Shown: positions 44,010 through 52,933, numbered from the stretch's first letter. The stretch is 64,000 nucleotides of DNA from CAYZFD01 sp964477735 (GCA_964477735.1 CAYZFD010000001.1:1-64000); one strand, 5' to 3'. Notes: generated by a model not told the origin, from the letters alone. Numbers and translations are program-made.

Positions 44010-44876
44010 ATGGACACTAAAGAATTGCTAAAAAAAGTCCGTAAAATTGAAATTAAGACGCGGCGCTTAAGCAACCACATTTTTGGAGGGGAATATCATA
44101 GCACCTTCAAGGGTCGTGGGATGACATTTAGTGAAGTAAGGCCCTATCAATATGGGGATGATGTTCGAAACATCGATTGGAATGTAACGGCGCGCTATAA
44201 CGAGCCCTATATTAAAGTTTTTGAAGAAGAAAGGGAGCTTACACTCCTGCTCATGGTAGATGTTAGTGGTTCGGAGTACTTCGGCACCCAATCGGAGTTT
44301 AAAAGAAATATTCTCACAGAGATTTCGGCCACACTGGCCTTTTCAGCTTTGCAAAACAACGACAAAGTTGGACTTGTGTTATTTTCAGATCAAATAGAGT
44401 TATATATTCCTCCAAAAAAAGGAAAATCACACATTCTAAGAATCATTAGAGAGTTGATTGAGTTCAACCCAAAAAGCAGCCAAACCAGCATCGATGAAGC
44501 CCTAAGGTTTCTATCGGGTGTGATGAAAAAGCGCGCTATTGTTTTTATGCTCTCAGATTTTATGGATTCGGGTTATGAGCAAACACTCAAAATCGGAGTT
44601 AAAAAGCATGATCTAACAGGGATTCGGGTATATGACCCCATAGAAGAAGCCATTCCCAATATTGGCATGGTGAACATGATCGACAAGGAAACTGGTCGCC
44701 AACAATGGGTTCACACCGGGTCAAAAAATGTTCGAAGAGCCTATGCAAAACATTATGACAATTGTGTGGATGAGTTTAGACAATCTTTTCGCAAAAGTGG
44801 CGCAGGAACTATCGATTGTCGTATTGATGAAAGTTACGTAAAAAAATTACTCACTTATTTTAAGCAACGTGCCTAA
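44010..44876 (+). CDS. DUF58 domain protein of the Bat operon
   Basis: 288 residues. Contains RGMTFSEVRPYQYGDDVRNIDWNVTAR, here cut, which is the DUF58 signature, followed by a VWA-like region with MVDVSGSEYFG (DxSxS, about 88-92). No signal peptide or helix, so cytoplasmic. In Bacteroidota it always accompanies moxR and bat genes. The next gene starts at a GTG that overlaps its stop by eight bases. Confidence 0.93.
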   Translation: MDTKELLKKVRKIEIKTRRLSNHIFGGEYHSTFKGRGMTFSEVRPYQYGDDVRNIDWNVTARYNEPYIKVFEEERELTLLLMVDVSGSEYFGTQSEFKRNILTEISATLAFSALQNNDKVGLVLFSDQIELYIPPKKGKSHILRIIRELIEFNPKSSQTSIDEALRFLSGVMKKRAIVFMLSDFMDSGYEQTLKIGVKKHDLTGIRVYDPIEEAIPNIGMVNMIDKETGRQQWVHTGSKNVRRAYAKHYDNCVDEFRQSFRKSGAGTIDCRIDESYVKKLLTYFKQRA

Positions 44877-46458
44877 AAAACTGCAAACATTTTTGGGAAT
44901 TATGTTGATGGCCACCACTGTGCTTATGGCCCAAAACCCCCCTACAGTTTCGGCAGAAATTGACACCCTGAACGCCCAAATTGGCCAAGCGATTTCTTAC
45001 CGATTGAAAGTGGTCACAGACACCTTAGCAACTGTAAAATTCCCTGAAGGTCAAACCTTTGCTCCTTTCGAAACCTTGGAGGCTTTTGATGTAGACACAT
45101 TGAGGCAAGAAGCACAAGTTTCGCTCATGCGGCGTTATGCGCTCATCCAATTCGATTCGGGAACCTACACTTTGCCCCCTCAAACAGTTTTAATCAACAA
45201 CAAAATTTTTAAAACAAACAGTTTCAAAGTTCAGATAAACAGCATTGAGGTCGATACAGTAAGCAAGCAGTTCTATGACATCAAGCCCATAGTGATGACC
45301 TCTAAAAATAATATAGGCTGGTGGAAACCCTATGTTTTTTCATTTTTAGCCCTTTTGGCTATAGGTTTGTTGACTTGGATAATTCTCAAAAGGAAAAAAG
45401 TTATAGAAGCTCGAAAGCGCAACCTACCCCCTTTTGAGCGCGCCATTCAGGCCCTTCAAAACATAGAAGCAGTAAACCTAAGTGCTCAAGAAGACTATAA
45501 GGTTTATTATTCTCAACTCACAGATATTGTGAGAACCTATATTGAAGACGATGTGCATATCGACGCCCTTGAAAGCACCACCGAAGAGCTGATCCAAAAA
45601 ATGGAAATGCTTTGTGATGCAGGAAAACTGAGTTTAAAAAAAGAAACAGTTGCCAATTTCAAGTCAGTATTACAAACAGCCGATCTGGTGAAATTTGCAC
45701 GAGCCAACCCAGGCCTTGGAGTGGCCCAGGCAGATCGGAAAGCCTTAGAAACTGTTATTGTTGAAACGAAAGAAGCACTGCCCGAACCCACAGAGGAAGA
45801 GTTGCGACAAAACGAAGAATATTTAGAAAAGCTCCGAAAACAACAACGAAAAAACCGTCTTAAAATGGCCAGCATTCTTTCAGGAAGTGTGTTGGTTTTA
45901 GCTTTAATCATTGGCATTTCTATTTTTGGTTTTGAACAAGTCAAAGACAGCTTGTTTGGTCATCCAACCCGAAAACTCCTAAAACAAAATTGGATTACGA
46001 GCACCTATGGTGCACATCCTACAACTTTGAGCTTCCCCGATGCGTTGGTGCGCACTAAGCAAGGAACGCCCACACGTCAGGAGTTTGAGTGGGGCTCGCT
46101 CGAAAAAACTTTTTATGCAAGGTTAAGTGTGGAGCAATTTCCACAAGAAGCCGAAAAGTTTGATTTGCAAAAAGCGGTTGATGCGATCATTGGACAATAT
46201 GAAAAAATAGGAGGTAAAAACATTATTCTTAAACAAGACGAATTCACAGCATCTGATGGTTCTGCAGGACTCAATGCCTACGGCTCTTTCGAATGGAGTG
46301 AAGCAGGATTACGAAAAGAATATTCGATTTTAAACTTCGCCCAAGGAGGCGGATTTCAACAGCTCGAATTGGTTTTTGACCAAGAAGATCAATACGCCAA
46401 GGCCATTGTAGAACGCATTCAAAACAGCATCACTTTTAAAACCGAAAAAACCCCCTGA
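44869..46458 (+). CDS. BatD-like/DUF4381-like membrane protein of the Bat operon
   Basis: 529 residues from GTG, where the signal peptide starts (PKKLQTFLGIMLMATTVLMAQ). A periplasmic beta domain (about 22-125), a first membrane helix (about 150-170, VFSFLALLAIGLLTWIIL), a cytoplasmic helical part with RKRNLPPFERAIQALQNIEA, a charged linker, a second helix (about 327-347, ILSGSVLVLALIIGISIFGF) and a C-terminal domain of about 170 residues. The layout of the first two parts matches the DUF4381/BatD group. The C-terminal domain I do not recognise. It lies between DUF58 and batA and is likely a partner of the VWA proteins. Confidence 0.8.
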   Translation: MPKKLQTFLGIMLMATTVLMAQNPPTVSAEIDTLNAQIGQAISYRLKVVTDTLATVKFPEGQTFAPFETLEAFDVDTLRQEAQVSLMRRYALIQFDSGTYTLPPQTVLINNKIFKTNSFKVQINSIEVDTVSKQFYDIKPIVMTSKNNIGWWKPYVFSFLALLAIGLLTWIILKRKKVIEARKRNLPPFERAIQALQNIEAVNLSAQEDYKVYYSQLTDIVRTYIEDDVHIDALESTTEELIQKMEMLCDAGKLSLKKETVANFKSVLQTADLVKFARANPGLGVAQADRKALETVIVETKEALPEPTEEELRQNEEYLEKLRKQQRKNRLKMASILSGSVLVLALIIGISIFGFEQVKDSLFGHPTRKLLKQNWITSTYGAHPTTLSFPDALVRTKQGTPTRQEFEWGSLEKTFYARLSVEQFPQEAEKFDLQKAVDAIIGQYEKIGGKNIILKQDEFTASDGSAGLNAYGSFEWSEAGLRKEYSILNFAQGGGFQQLELVFDQEDQYAKAIVERIQNSITFKTEKTP

Positions 46459-46459
46459 T

Positions 46460-47461
46460 ATGTTCGAAGCTTATAGTTTTGCGGACCCACAATTTTTTTG
46501 GCTATTTCTATTATTGCCATTCATGGGGTTTTGGTTTTGGTGGGGAAGGAAAAAAGAAACGCCATCACTTCAAATGTCTAGCCTTAAAGGCTTTTCGAAG
46601 CCTTCCTACTTGGCCAAAACGAGACCAGTTTTATGGATACTTAGACTGTTTTCTATTGCGGCACTCATTGTTGCCCTAGCCAGACCACAAATTGCAGAAA
46701 CCTCTACACAAACGAAGACCAACAAAGGTATCGACATCATGATGGCCATTGACATCTCCTCAAGTATGCTTGCCCAAGATTTAAAGCCTAACAGACTTCA
46801 AGCCCTTAAAAAAGTGGCTGCTAACTTTGTGTCTGACAGACTCAATGACCGGATTGGTTTGGTTGTTTATGCAGGAGAAAGCTACACCAAAACTCCAATT
46901 ACCTCAGACAAACAAGTGGTGCAAAGTGCACTTAGGGAAATAGACTATGAGGGCGTGATTAGCGACGGCACAGCCATTGGAATGGGGTTGGCAACTTCCG
47001 TGAACCGAATCAAAGACAGTAAGGCCAAAAGCAAAGTGATCATTTTGCTCACCGATGGCGTCAATAACTCAGGATTTATTGATCCTAAAACAGCAGCCGA
47101 TTTGGCCGCTTCTTTTGGAATTAAAACCTACACAATTGGTTTGGGCAGTAATGGAAATGCCAGAGCTCCGATTGCCTTAAATCCCAATGGGAGCTTTAGG
47201 TTTGGAATGACAAAAGTTGAAATTGACGAACCCCTATTAAAATCTATTGCCACGCAAACAGGGGGTAAATATTTTAGGGCAACAAACAACAAAAAATTAG
47301 CAGAGATTTATGACGAAATCAACAAGCTTGAAAAGTCAGATGTCGAAGAGATTCGTTATGCTACCTATGAAGAGAAATTTAGATTTTGGGCTATATTGGC
47401 AGGGGTTTTGCTCCTATTAGAATGGCTTTTGAGACAAACCCTCTATAAAAGCTTTTTGTAA
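46460..47461 (+). CDS. batA: VWA-domain aerotolerance protein BatA
   Basis: 333 residues. Two N-terminal helices (about 10-28 and 58-76), a VWA domain with the MIDAS motif DISSS (about 98-102), TITSD-like second loop and LLTDGVNNSG (about 193-202), and a C-terminal helix (about 308-326). VWA faces the periplasm. The stop overlaps the batB ATG (TAATG). Bat proteins are linked to stress or oxygen tolerance in Bacteroides, though the molecular target is unknown. Confidence 0.93.
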   Translation: MFEAYSFADPQFFWLFLLLPFMGFWFWWGRKKETPSLQMSSLKGFSKPSYLAKTRPVLWILRLFSIAALIVALARPQIAETSTQTKTNKGIDIMMAIDISSSMLAQDLKPNRLQALKKVAANFVSDRLNDRIGLVVYAGESYTKTPITSDKQVVQSALREIDYEGVISDGTAIGMGLATSVNRIKDSKAKSKVIILLTDGVNNSGFIDPKTAADLAASFGIKTYTIGLGSNGNARAPIALNPNGSFRFGMTKVEIDEPLLKSIATQTGGKYFRATNNKKLAEIYDEINKLEKSDVEEIRYATYEEKFRFWAILAGVLLLLEWLLRQTLYKSFL

Positions 47462-48519
47462 TGTATCAACTCGAAGCACCTCAATATTTTTATTCTTTAG
47501 CAGCCTTAATTGTTGTGTTGCTAGTTTTTTTGTGGTCACAATATTGGAAGAAAATAAGACAAAAGCAGTTTGCACACCCAATGGCACTTGAAAGTTTAAG
47601 TCCAACACGGTCTGTTTTTAAACCTATTTTAAAGCTTATAGTTTTTTTGTTAGCACTTCTTTTTTTGGTTTTCGGTTTAGTAAATCCAAAAATTGGAACC
47701 CAGCTCGAAACCGTAAAAAGAGAAGGTGTTGATATTGTTTTTGCTGTTGATGTCTCTAAAAGCATGCTGGCCGAAGATGTGGCTCCTAGCCGCCTTGAAA
47801 AAGCCAAAAGAATAGTTTCAGAACTCACAAACCAGCTTGTGAGTGACCGTGTGGGCATTATTGCCTATGCGGCTACGGCCATTCCACAGTTGCCCATAAC
47901 CACCGATTACGGTGCTGCAAAAATGTTTTTACAGGCTCTGAACACCGACATGCTTTCTTCTCAAGGAACCGCCATTGGTGAGGCCGTTGCCTTAGCTAGC
48001 ACATTTTTTGATGATGCCAACCAAACAAACAGAGTGCTCTGCATAGTGTCGGATGGTGAAGATCACGAGTCTGGGGCGATTGAGGTAGCCAAAAAAGCAG
48101 ATGAAGCAGGGATTACAATAGTGAGTATTGGAGTGGGCACAGAAAAAGGCGCTCCCATTCCCGAAAAAAGAAGAGGTGTGACGGATCGCTATAAAAAAGA
48201 CCAAAATGGAGAGGTTGTCATTACACGTTTTAACAAAGAAGTGTTGTCAGCCCTAGCCGAACAAACCAGCGGCCTGTTTTTGGAAGGAAACAACACTCAA
48301 GAAACTGTTGAGGCCGTTGTTGAGCTTTTAAAAAAAATGGACAAACAAGAGTTCGAAGCCAAGCAATTCGTATCTTACAAAGATCAATTTCAGTGGGCTT
48401 TGGCCATAAGCTTGTTTTTGGTGTGTTTAGACAGTCTTTTTTGGGAGCGAAAAACCTCTTGGATTCAACGTTTAAATTTGTTTGAAGATCGTATGAATAA
48501 AAAAAATGGAGTGAGATGA
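47461..48519 (+). CDS. batB: VWA-domain aerotolerance protein BatB
   Basis: 352 residues, arranged like BatA: helices at about 10-27 and 57-75, MIDAS DVSKS (about 97-101), CIVSDGEDHESG (about 194-205) and a helix near 315-335. The neighbouring VWA genes look like an old duplication. Stop overlaps batC start (ATGA). Confidence 0.93.
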   Translation: MYQLEAPQYFYSLAALIVVLLVFLWSQYWKKIRQKQFAHPMALESLSPTRSVFKPILKLIVFLLALLFLVFGLVNPKIGTQLETVKREGVDIVFAVDVSKSMLAEDVAPSRLEKAKRIVSELTNQLVSDRVGIIAYAATAIPQLPITTDYGAAKMFLQALNTDMLSSQGTAIGEAVALASTFFDDANQTNRVLCIVSDGEDHESGAIEVAKKADEAGITIVSIGVGTEKGAPIPEKRRGVTDRYKKDQNGEVVITRFNKEVLSALAEQTSGLFLEGNNTQETVEAVVELLKKMDKQEFEAKQFVSYKDQFQWALAISLFLVCLDSLFWERKTSWIQRLNLFEDRMNKKNGVR

Positions 48520-49426
48520 AAAAATTCAGTGTTCTTATGGTTTTGCTCACTAACGTGCTTTGGAGTCAAAACGAAAGCACCAAGGAATCAGACAACCTTT
48601 TGTTTGAAGGGAATCAACAAATGATTGCCAAGTCCTATGCCGATGCCGAAACGCCCTATCGAAAGGCCGCAGCCCTCAACGCTCAGGGCGCAACAAACCA
48701 ATACAATATGGGTAATGCCCTATACAAATCTGAGCATTCAGCCGAAGCGTTTAATCAGTATAAAAAAGCAATAGCATTAAGCACCGATAAGGCTAGTAAA
48801 CATCGTGCTTTTCACAATATGGGGAATGTTTTTATGAAATCACAGGACTATGAAAAAGCTGTAGAAGCTTATAAAAACGCCCTCCGAAACTTTTCCCAAG
48901 ACCCCGAAACACGCTATAATTATGCTTTGGCGAAGGCACTATTGAAAAAACAACAGCAAGAACAAAAAAATCAGGATCAGAACAAGGACGACAAAAAAGA
49001 CCAGAAAGATCAAAAAGATAAGGGTGATCAAAAAGAAGACCCAAACCAAGATAAAGAATCGGACAAAGGCGACCCAAAGGANNNNNNNNNNNNNNNNNNN
49101 NNNNNNNNNNNNNNNNNNNNNNNNNNNNNNNNNNNNNNNNNNNNNNNNNNNNNNNNNNNNNNNNNNNNNNNNNNNNNNNNNATCAAAAAGAAGACCCAAA
49201 CCAAGATAAAGAATCGGACAAAGGCGACCCAAAGGATGATCAAAACGACAAAGGAAAACCCGAAAAAGAAGAAAACAAAAACCAACAACCCAAGCCTGGT
49301 CAAATGTCTCCTCAGCAAATAAAAAACTTGCTCGAAGCGATGAACAATGAAGAAAAGAAAGTTCAGGACAAAGTCAACGAAAAAAAGGTTAAAGGCATTC
49401 CTGTGAAAGCCAAAAAAGATTGGTAA
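48516..49426 (+). CDS. batC: TPR protein BatC, interrupted by an assembly gap
   Basis: Signal peptide (MKKFSVLMVLLTNVLWSQ), then TPR repeats (NQQMIAKSYADAETPYRKAA, MGNALYKSEHSAEAFNQYKKA, NMGNVFMKSQDYEKAVEAYKNAL), then a long Lys/Asp/Gln-rich tail, and a C-terminal GQMSPQQIKNLLEAMNNEEKKVQDKV ending KAKKDW. The 100 N placeholder shifts the frame: after the gap the frame beginning at 49181 (with the N read as G) continues the same low-complexity protein to TAA at 49424-49426. A naive reading stops early at about 49322 with an unrelated tail. True length is unknown because the tail repeat copy number is lost. Confidence 0.85.
49027..49081 (+). repeat. Left copy of a 55-base repeat at the scaffold gap (batC)
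   Basis: These 55 bases up to the first N are identical to 49182-49236 after the last N. They encode DQKEDPNQDKESDKGDPKD when the flanking G and T are included, that is, a 57-base, 19-codon unit. Confidence 0.9.
49082..49181. other. Assembly gap, 100 N
   Basis: Exactly 100 N, the conventional placeholder for a gap of unknown size. It lies in the batC repeat region. Confidence 0.99.
49182..49236 (+). repeat. Right copy of the 55-base repeat at the scaffold gap (batC)
   Basis: Identical to 49027-49081. The two contig ends share exactly this sequence, as expected when an assembler cannot resolve a tandem repeat loop. Confidence 0.9.
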
Positions 49427-49458
49427 ATTTACCTGTCATTACAACCCCCATTTATAAA

Positions 49459-51246
49459 ATGATCGCACAAACACAAAGCCGTTATGTTCTCTCATTTTTA
49501 ATAGCTTGTTTTGCTATAAGCTTTGGTTGGTCTCAAGTCACTTTTGACGCTTCGGTGAGCAAAAGTAAATTAGGGCTCAATGAGCGGCTAAGAATTGATT
49601 TCAAAATGAACGGAGATGGGGATAACTTTTCACCACCATCTTTTGAAGGATTTAAGGTCATTGGCGGACCCAACCAGTCTGTGAGCCGATCTTGGGTGAA
49701 TGGTCAACGAAACTATTCAAAGAGTTACAGCTATTTTTTGGCCCCCACCAAAAAAGGAACCCTTCAAATTGGGCAAGCTTCGGTTGAAATTGATGGAGAG
49801 GTATATAAGACAAACCCACTAACCATTGAAGTCACTTCAGCGGTTTCTCAACCCAACAATTCGAATGTAGCTACAGATGCTTATGATGTCAATGAAAACC
49901 TTCATCTCGAAGTTGAAATTTCTGACAGTCAACCTTATCTTAACGAAGCTGTAGCGGTACTTTTTAAATTGTATATTCATCCGCAAATCAACGTGACCAA
50001 TGTTTCTGAAATTGAGAGTCCTCAATTTAAAAACTTTTGGTCACAGAACATTCCCATTAATCGCTTGGCGGTTGAAAGAAGCACCTACAAGGGAGAGGCC
50101 TATAATTATGTGACTTGGAAAAAATGGATTGTGTATCCACAAAAAGAAGGGACACTGAGCATAGAGCCCATGTCACTCGATGTCACTGTAGATGTTCCCA
50201 CCAACAGAAGAGATTTTTTTGGTAACCGAATATACACCCAAGTTCCTGCCACGGTTTCCACCAAGGAGCGTCGTTTTAAGGTTAAACCATTGCCAACACA
50301 AGGCCGTCCCGATAGTTTTTCGGGAGCGGTGGGCACTTTTGATTTCGAACTAAGCACCACTAAAAACAGCTTAAAGGCTTCTGAATCTTTGCAAGTTGAG
50401 CTCAAGGTGAGCGGCCAAGGAAACCTAAAACTCTTTTCTTTACCTGAACTTGATGTCCCCAGCTCATTAGAAAAATATGACCCTGAACACATTGAAAAGG
50501 TAACTACCAACATGTCTGGAATGAGAGGCGAGGTGAAAGACGCCTACACCATAGTCCCACAATTTCAAGGGCAATACCCAATCCCAGCTATAGCCTTTTC
50601 ATATTTTAACCCTGACAAAGAAAAATATGTTACCCTATTTTCAGAATCCTTAACAATAGATGTTACTGAGGGCCCTGTAAACAGTTCGAACAACCCTTCA
50701 ACATCTAACACCCAAAGCATTCGAAATACTGTGCCCAATTTAAACACACAGTTTCGTTTTATTGAACTTAAAACAAGTTGGCAATCTATTTCCAGCCAAG
50801 CATTTTATGGGTCGCGTATGTTTTATGGCTTACTGCTATCGCCACTGTTCTTAGTTTTTATTGGAATCCTCATAAGAAGAAAACTAGAGTCACGAATGGG
50901 AGATCTTTCGGGGAACCGATTGCGGAAAGCCAACCGATTGGCTCGAAAGTACCTTTCAGAAGCCAAGCGAAATCAAAAAAACTCCGAAGCTTTTTATATC
51001 TCCTTAGAACGTGCTTTACACAACTATTTGAAGGCTAAACTTTCTATTGAAACATCAGATTTAAGCAAGGATAAAATCAAAGAATTGCTACACAACAAAA
51101 AGGTGGGGTTAGCAGATATTGAAGCCTTTGTTGCTCTGATTGGAAGTTGTGAATTTGCGCGTTACACACCAGCCACCAAGGGCACTATAGCGCACGATTA
51201 TGAACGTGCAGCACAAATCATATCAAAATTAGACAAACAGCTCTAG
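49459..51246 (+). CDS. batD: Aerotolerance protein BatD
   Basis: 595 residues from ATG at 49459, where the signal peptide starts (MIAQTQSRYVLSFLIACF ... GWSQ); a TTG start at 49420 would add 13 unlikely residues. The large periplasmic part is made of repeated beta-sandwich domains (VTFDASVSKSKLGLNERLRI, ENLHLEVEISDSQPYLNEAVAVLFKL quoted in part, GTFDFELSTTKNSLKASESL). A membrane helix lies near 450-470 (FYGLLLSPLFLVFIGILI), and the cytoplasmic tail has helical repeats. It is typical of the BatD/oxygen tolerance family and bridges the VWA proteins and the TPR proteins of this operon. Confidence 0.93.
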   Translation: MIAQTQSRYVLSFLIACFAISFGWSQVTFDASVSKSKLGLNERLRIDFKMNGDGDNFSPPSFEGFKVIGGPNQSVSRSWVNGQRNYSKSYSYFLAPTKKGTLQIGQASVEIDGEVYKTNPLTIEVTSAVSQPNNSNVATDAYDVNENLHLEVEISDSQPYLNEAVAVLFKLYIHPQINVTNVSEIESPQFKNFWSQNIPINRLAVERSTYKGEAYNYVTWKKWIVYPQKEGTLSIEPMSLDVTVDVPTNRRDFFGNRIYTQVPATVSTKERRFKVKPLPTQGRPDSFSGAVGTFDFELSTTKNSLKASESLQVELKVSGQGNLKLFSLPELDVPSSLEKYDPEHIEKVTTNMSGMRGEVKDAYTIVPQFQGQYPIPAIAFSYFNPDKEKYVTLFSESLTIDVTEGPVNSSNNPSTSNTQSIRNTVPNLNTQFRFIELKTSWQSISSQAFYGSRMFYGLLLSPLFLVFIGILIRRKLESRMGDLSGNRLRKANRLARKYLSEAKRNQKNSEAFYISLERALHNYLKAKLSIETSDLSKDKIKELLHNKKVGLADIEAFVALIGSCEFARYTPATKGTIAHDYERAAQIISKLDKQL

Positions 51247-51247
51247 A

Positions 51248-52000
51248 ATGCAAAAGATAAGATTTACAGGGATTTTTATTTTAACAAGTGTTTTCATGGT
51301 TTGGTCGCAACCCAATGACGCCTTTGTTCGCGGGAATGATTTCTATAACCAGGGCCAATTTGTGGAAGCTCTAGAGCAATATCAAAGCATCATTGATCAA
51401 GGAAGCCATTCGGCAGAATTGTATTTCAACATGGGGAATGCTCACTACAAATTAAACCACGTGGCAGAAAGTGTTTTCTACTATGAAAAAGCTTTGCAAT
51501 TGGATCCTAAAAACCAAAACATTCTAAACAACTTAACTTTTGCCCAAAATATGACCATTGATGCTTTCGACACCTTGCCCGAAAATCAGCTTCAAAGTTT
51601 TTTTGAGTCCGTGACTTCGAAACTTCAATCCGATCAGTGGTCGGGAGTAACAATCGGATTTGTTTGGCTGAGTGCTTTGTTTTTTCTGGCCTACTTTTTC
51701 TGGCAAAAATCGTTCTACAAGAGAAGCTTTTTCGTTGTTTTTGTATTGGCGGCACTTTTGGCAATGATTAGCTTTGGCCTAACCCTAAACAGGCAAGCTA
51801 ACGAAAAACGTGTTTTTGCAATTGTTTTTGAGAAAACAAGTTTCAGAAATGAGCCAAACTTGAGATCAGAACAACTCTTTGACCTTAATTTGGGGACTAA
51901 AGTAGAGGTGAAGCAGTCGCTAAATGCCTGGACCCAAGTATTGCTTTCAGATGGGACACTTGGATGGACACCCACTGAAGCACTTCGAGAAATTGAATAA
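51248..52000 (+). CDS. batE: TPR and SH3 protein BatE
   Basis: 250 residues. Signal peptide (KIRFTGIFILTSVFMVWSQ), two TPR units (NDFYNQGQFVEALEQYQSII and YFNMGNAHYKLNHVAESVFY), two membrane helices (about 138-155 and 160-180), then an SH3b-like domain (TSFRNEPNLRSEQLFDLNLG). Last gene of the Bat operon, one base after batD, and convergent with cvpA, only two bases apart. No terminator hairpin is seen between them. Confidence 0.9.
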   Translation: MQKIRFTGIFILTSVFMVWSQPNDAFVRGNDFYNQGQFVEALEQYQSIIDQGSHSAELYFNMGNAHYKLNHVAESVFYYEKALQLDPKNQNILNNLTFAQNMTIDAFDTLPENQLQSFFESVTSKLQSDQWSGVTIGFVWLSALFFLAYFFWQKSFYKRSFFVVFVLAALLAMISFGLTLNRQANEKRVFAIVFEKTSFRNEPNLRSEQLFDLNLGTKVEVKQSLNAWTQVLLSDGTLGWTPTEALREIE

Positions 52001-52002
52001 CT

Positions 52003-52518
52003 TTAGGTTTGTGGCAAAACTTCACCCCATTGGGGTTGCTGCTCGAGAATGGCCCCAAAAATAAATTGGGAAAAAGTGGCAACAGGTTCAAACAAAACAG
52101 AAGTTTCCACCACACCTTCATCAACTAAACCCAAGTTTTGATTGGCTTTTAGTAAATAACTCATCAGAACACCTGTAATCAGAATCATTTTAAGCACTCC
52201 AAAAATTCCTCCCAGCATCCGGTTAAGCAGGCCTAAAGCTGCCAACTTGGCTACTTTGGTGAGCATTTTCCCCAAAAGGGTGACGCCAAGTAACAACAAA
52301 ATAAAAGTACCAATCACCGCAACAAGCCTTAGGTTGTTGGGGTTCCAATTGGTGTATTGTTGTAAAAAATCACCCAAAATATGTGAAAAATGAAGCGCCC
52401 CATAAATGCCCACAATCAGTGCCAAAAGTGATGAAAGTTCAAGGATAAGCCCTTTGAAAAGCCCACGAATGAGCCCATAGGCCAAAATACTTCCCAAAAA
52501 AATATCCAAATAATTCAT
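52003..52518 (-). CDS. CvpA family membrane protein
   Basis: 171 residues from ATG at 52518 (MNYLDIFLGSILAYGLIRG). Four membrane helices, and the family phrase GLIRGLFKGLILELSSLLALIVGIYGA, quoted in part. CvpA proteins are inner-membrane proteins tied to colicin V production in E. coli and to envelope stress; the mechanism is unknown. Confidence 0.88.
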   Translation of the reverse strand: MNYLDIFLGSILAYGLIRGLFKGLILELSSLLALIVGIYGALHFSHILGDFLQQYTNWNPNNLRLVAVIGTFILLLLGVTLLGKMLTKVAKLAALGLLNRMLGGIFGVLKMILITGVLMSYLLKANQNLGLVDEGVVETSVLFEPVATFSQFIFGAILEQQPQWGEVLPQT

Positions 52519-52533
52519 GTGAATGTGGTGATA

Positions 52534-52541
52534 CAAATATA
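52534..52541 (-). promoter_or_regulatory. -7 box of the cvpA-type gene
   Basis: Minus strand reads TATATTTG, a full match, 15 bases upstream of the start. Confidence 0.45.
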
Positions 52542-52564
52542 AGGTTTTGATAAGCAACTTAGCT

Positions 52565-52572
52565 TACCTTTG
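52565..52572 (+). promoter_or_regulatory. -7 box 4 bases before the start codon at 52577
   Basis: TACCTTTG-CAAA-ATG. Full TAnnTTTG match; a TTTG lies 15 bases upstream (52546-52549). Same 4-base spacing as at DUF3108, uvrC and porZ. Confidence 0.45.
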
Positions 52573-52576
52573 CAAA

Positions 52577-52933
52577 ATGGCAAGAGATCCAAAGCTAAAG
52601 GAACGTTGGGAGACCTTGGTTGAAAAACTATCGGCAAAGTTTTCAGATCACGATAGGCTCGACCTAGAGAGTATTTTATTTTTAGTGGGGGTTCAAGAGC
52701 TTGGGCAACCAGATCGAAAGTTTAAAAAGGACGAAAAAATAAACCTCATGCACATTGCCATTTGCCAACTATTGGTGCCCTATGGCTATTACACTTTTGA
52801 CTATGTTGACGCGCAAGGCTGGCCACATTATAGATTACAAGAGCCCTTGCCAAATCTAAAAGCTGGCGAGCAAACCCTTTTAATGAAAGAGGCTTTGGTG
52901 CAGTATTTCTTAAACCGTGGCCTTATCAGTTGA
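52577..52933 (+). CDS. Conserved small Bacteroidota protein, function unknown
   Basis: 118 residues from ATG at 52577 (MARDPKLKERWETLVEKLSAKF); a frame to 52547 adds ten residues lying under the promoter. Cytoplasmic, no membrane segment. Contains LESILFLVGVQELGQPDRKFKKDEK and HIAICQLLVPYGYYTFDYVD quoted in part. I know the family only as a conserved protein next to cvpA/pheS in flavobacteria. It is divergent from cvpA and 36 bases before pheS. Confidence 0.85.
   Translation: MARDPKLKERWETLVEKLSAKFSDHDRLDLESILFLVGVQELGQPDRKFKKDEKINLMHIAICQLLVPYGYYTFDYVDAQGWPHYRLQEPLPNLKAGEQTLLMKEALVQYFLNRGLIS

Noticed and set aside
49182..49322. Reading of batC straight through the N run, giving an unrelated Lys/Thr-rich end
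   Set aside because: The 100 N length is arbitrary; the other frame after the gap continues the same DQKEDPNQD repeat and gives a sensible conserved C-terminus ending KAKKDW.
49420..49458. TTG start for batD
   Set aside because: It adds 13 residues before a clear signal peptide that begins at the ATG at 49459.
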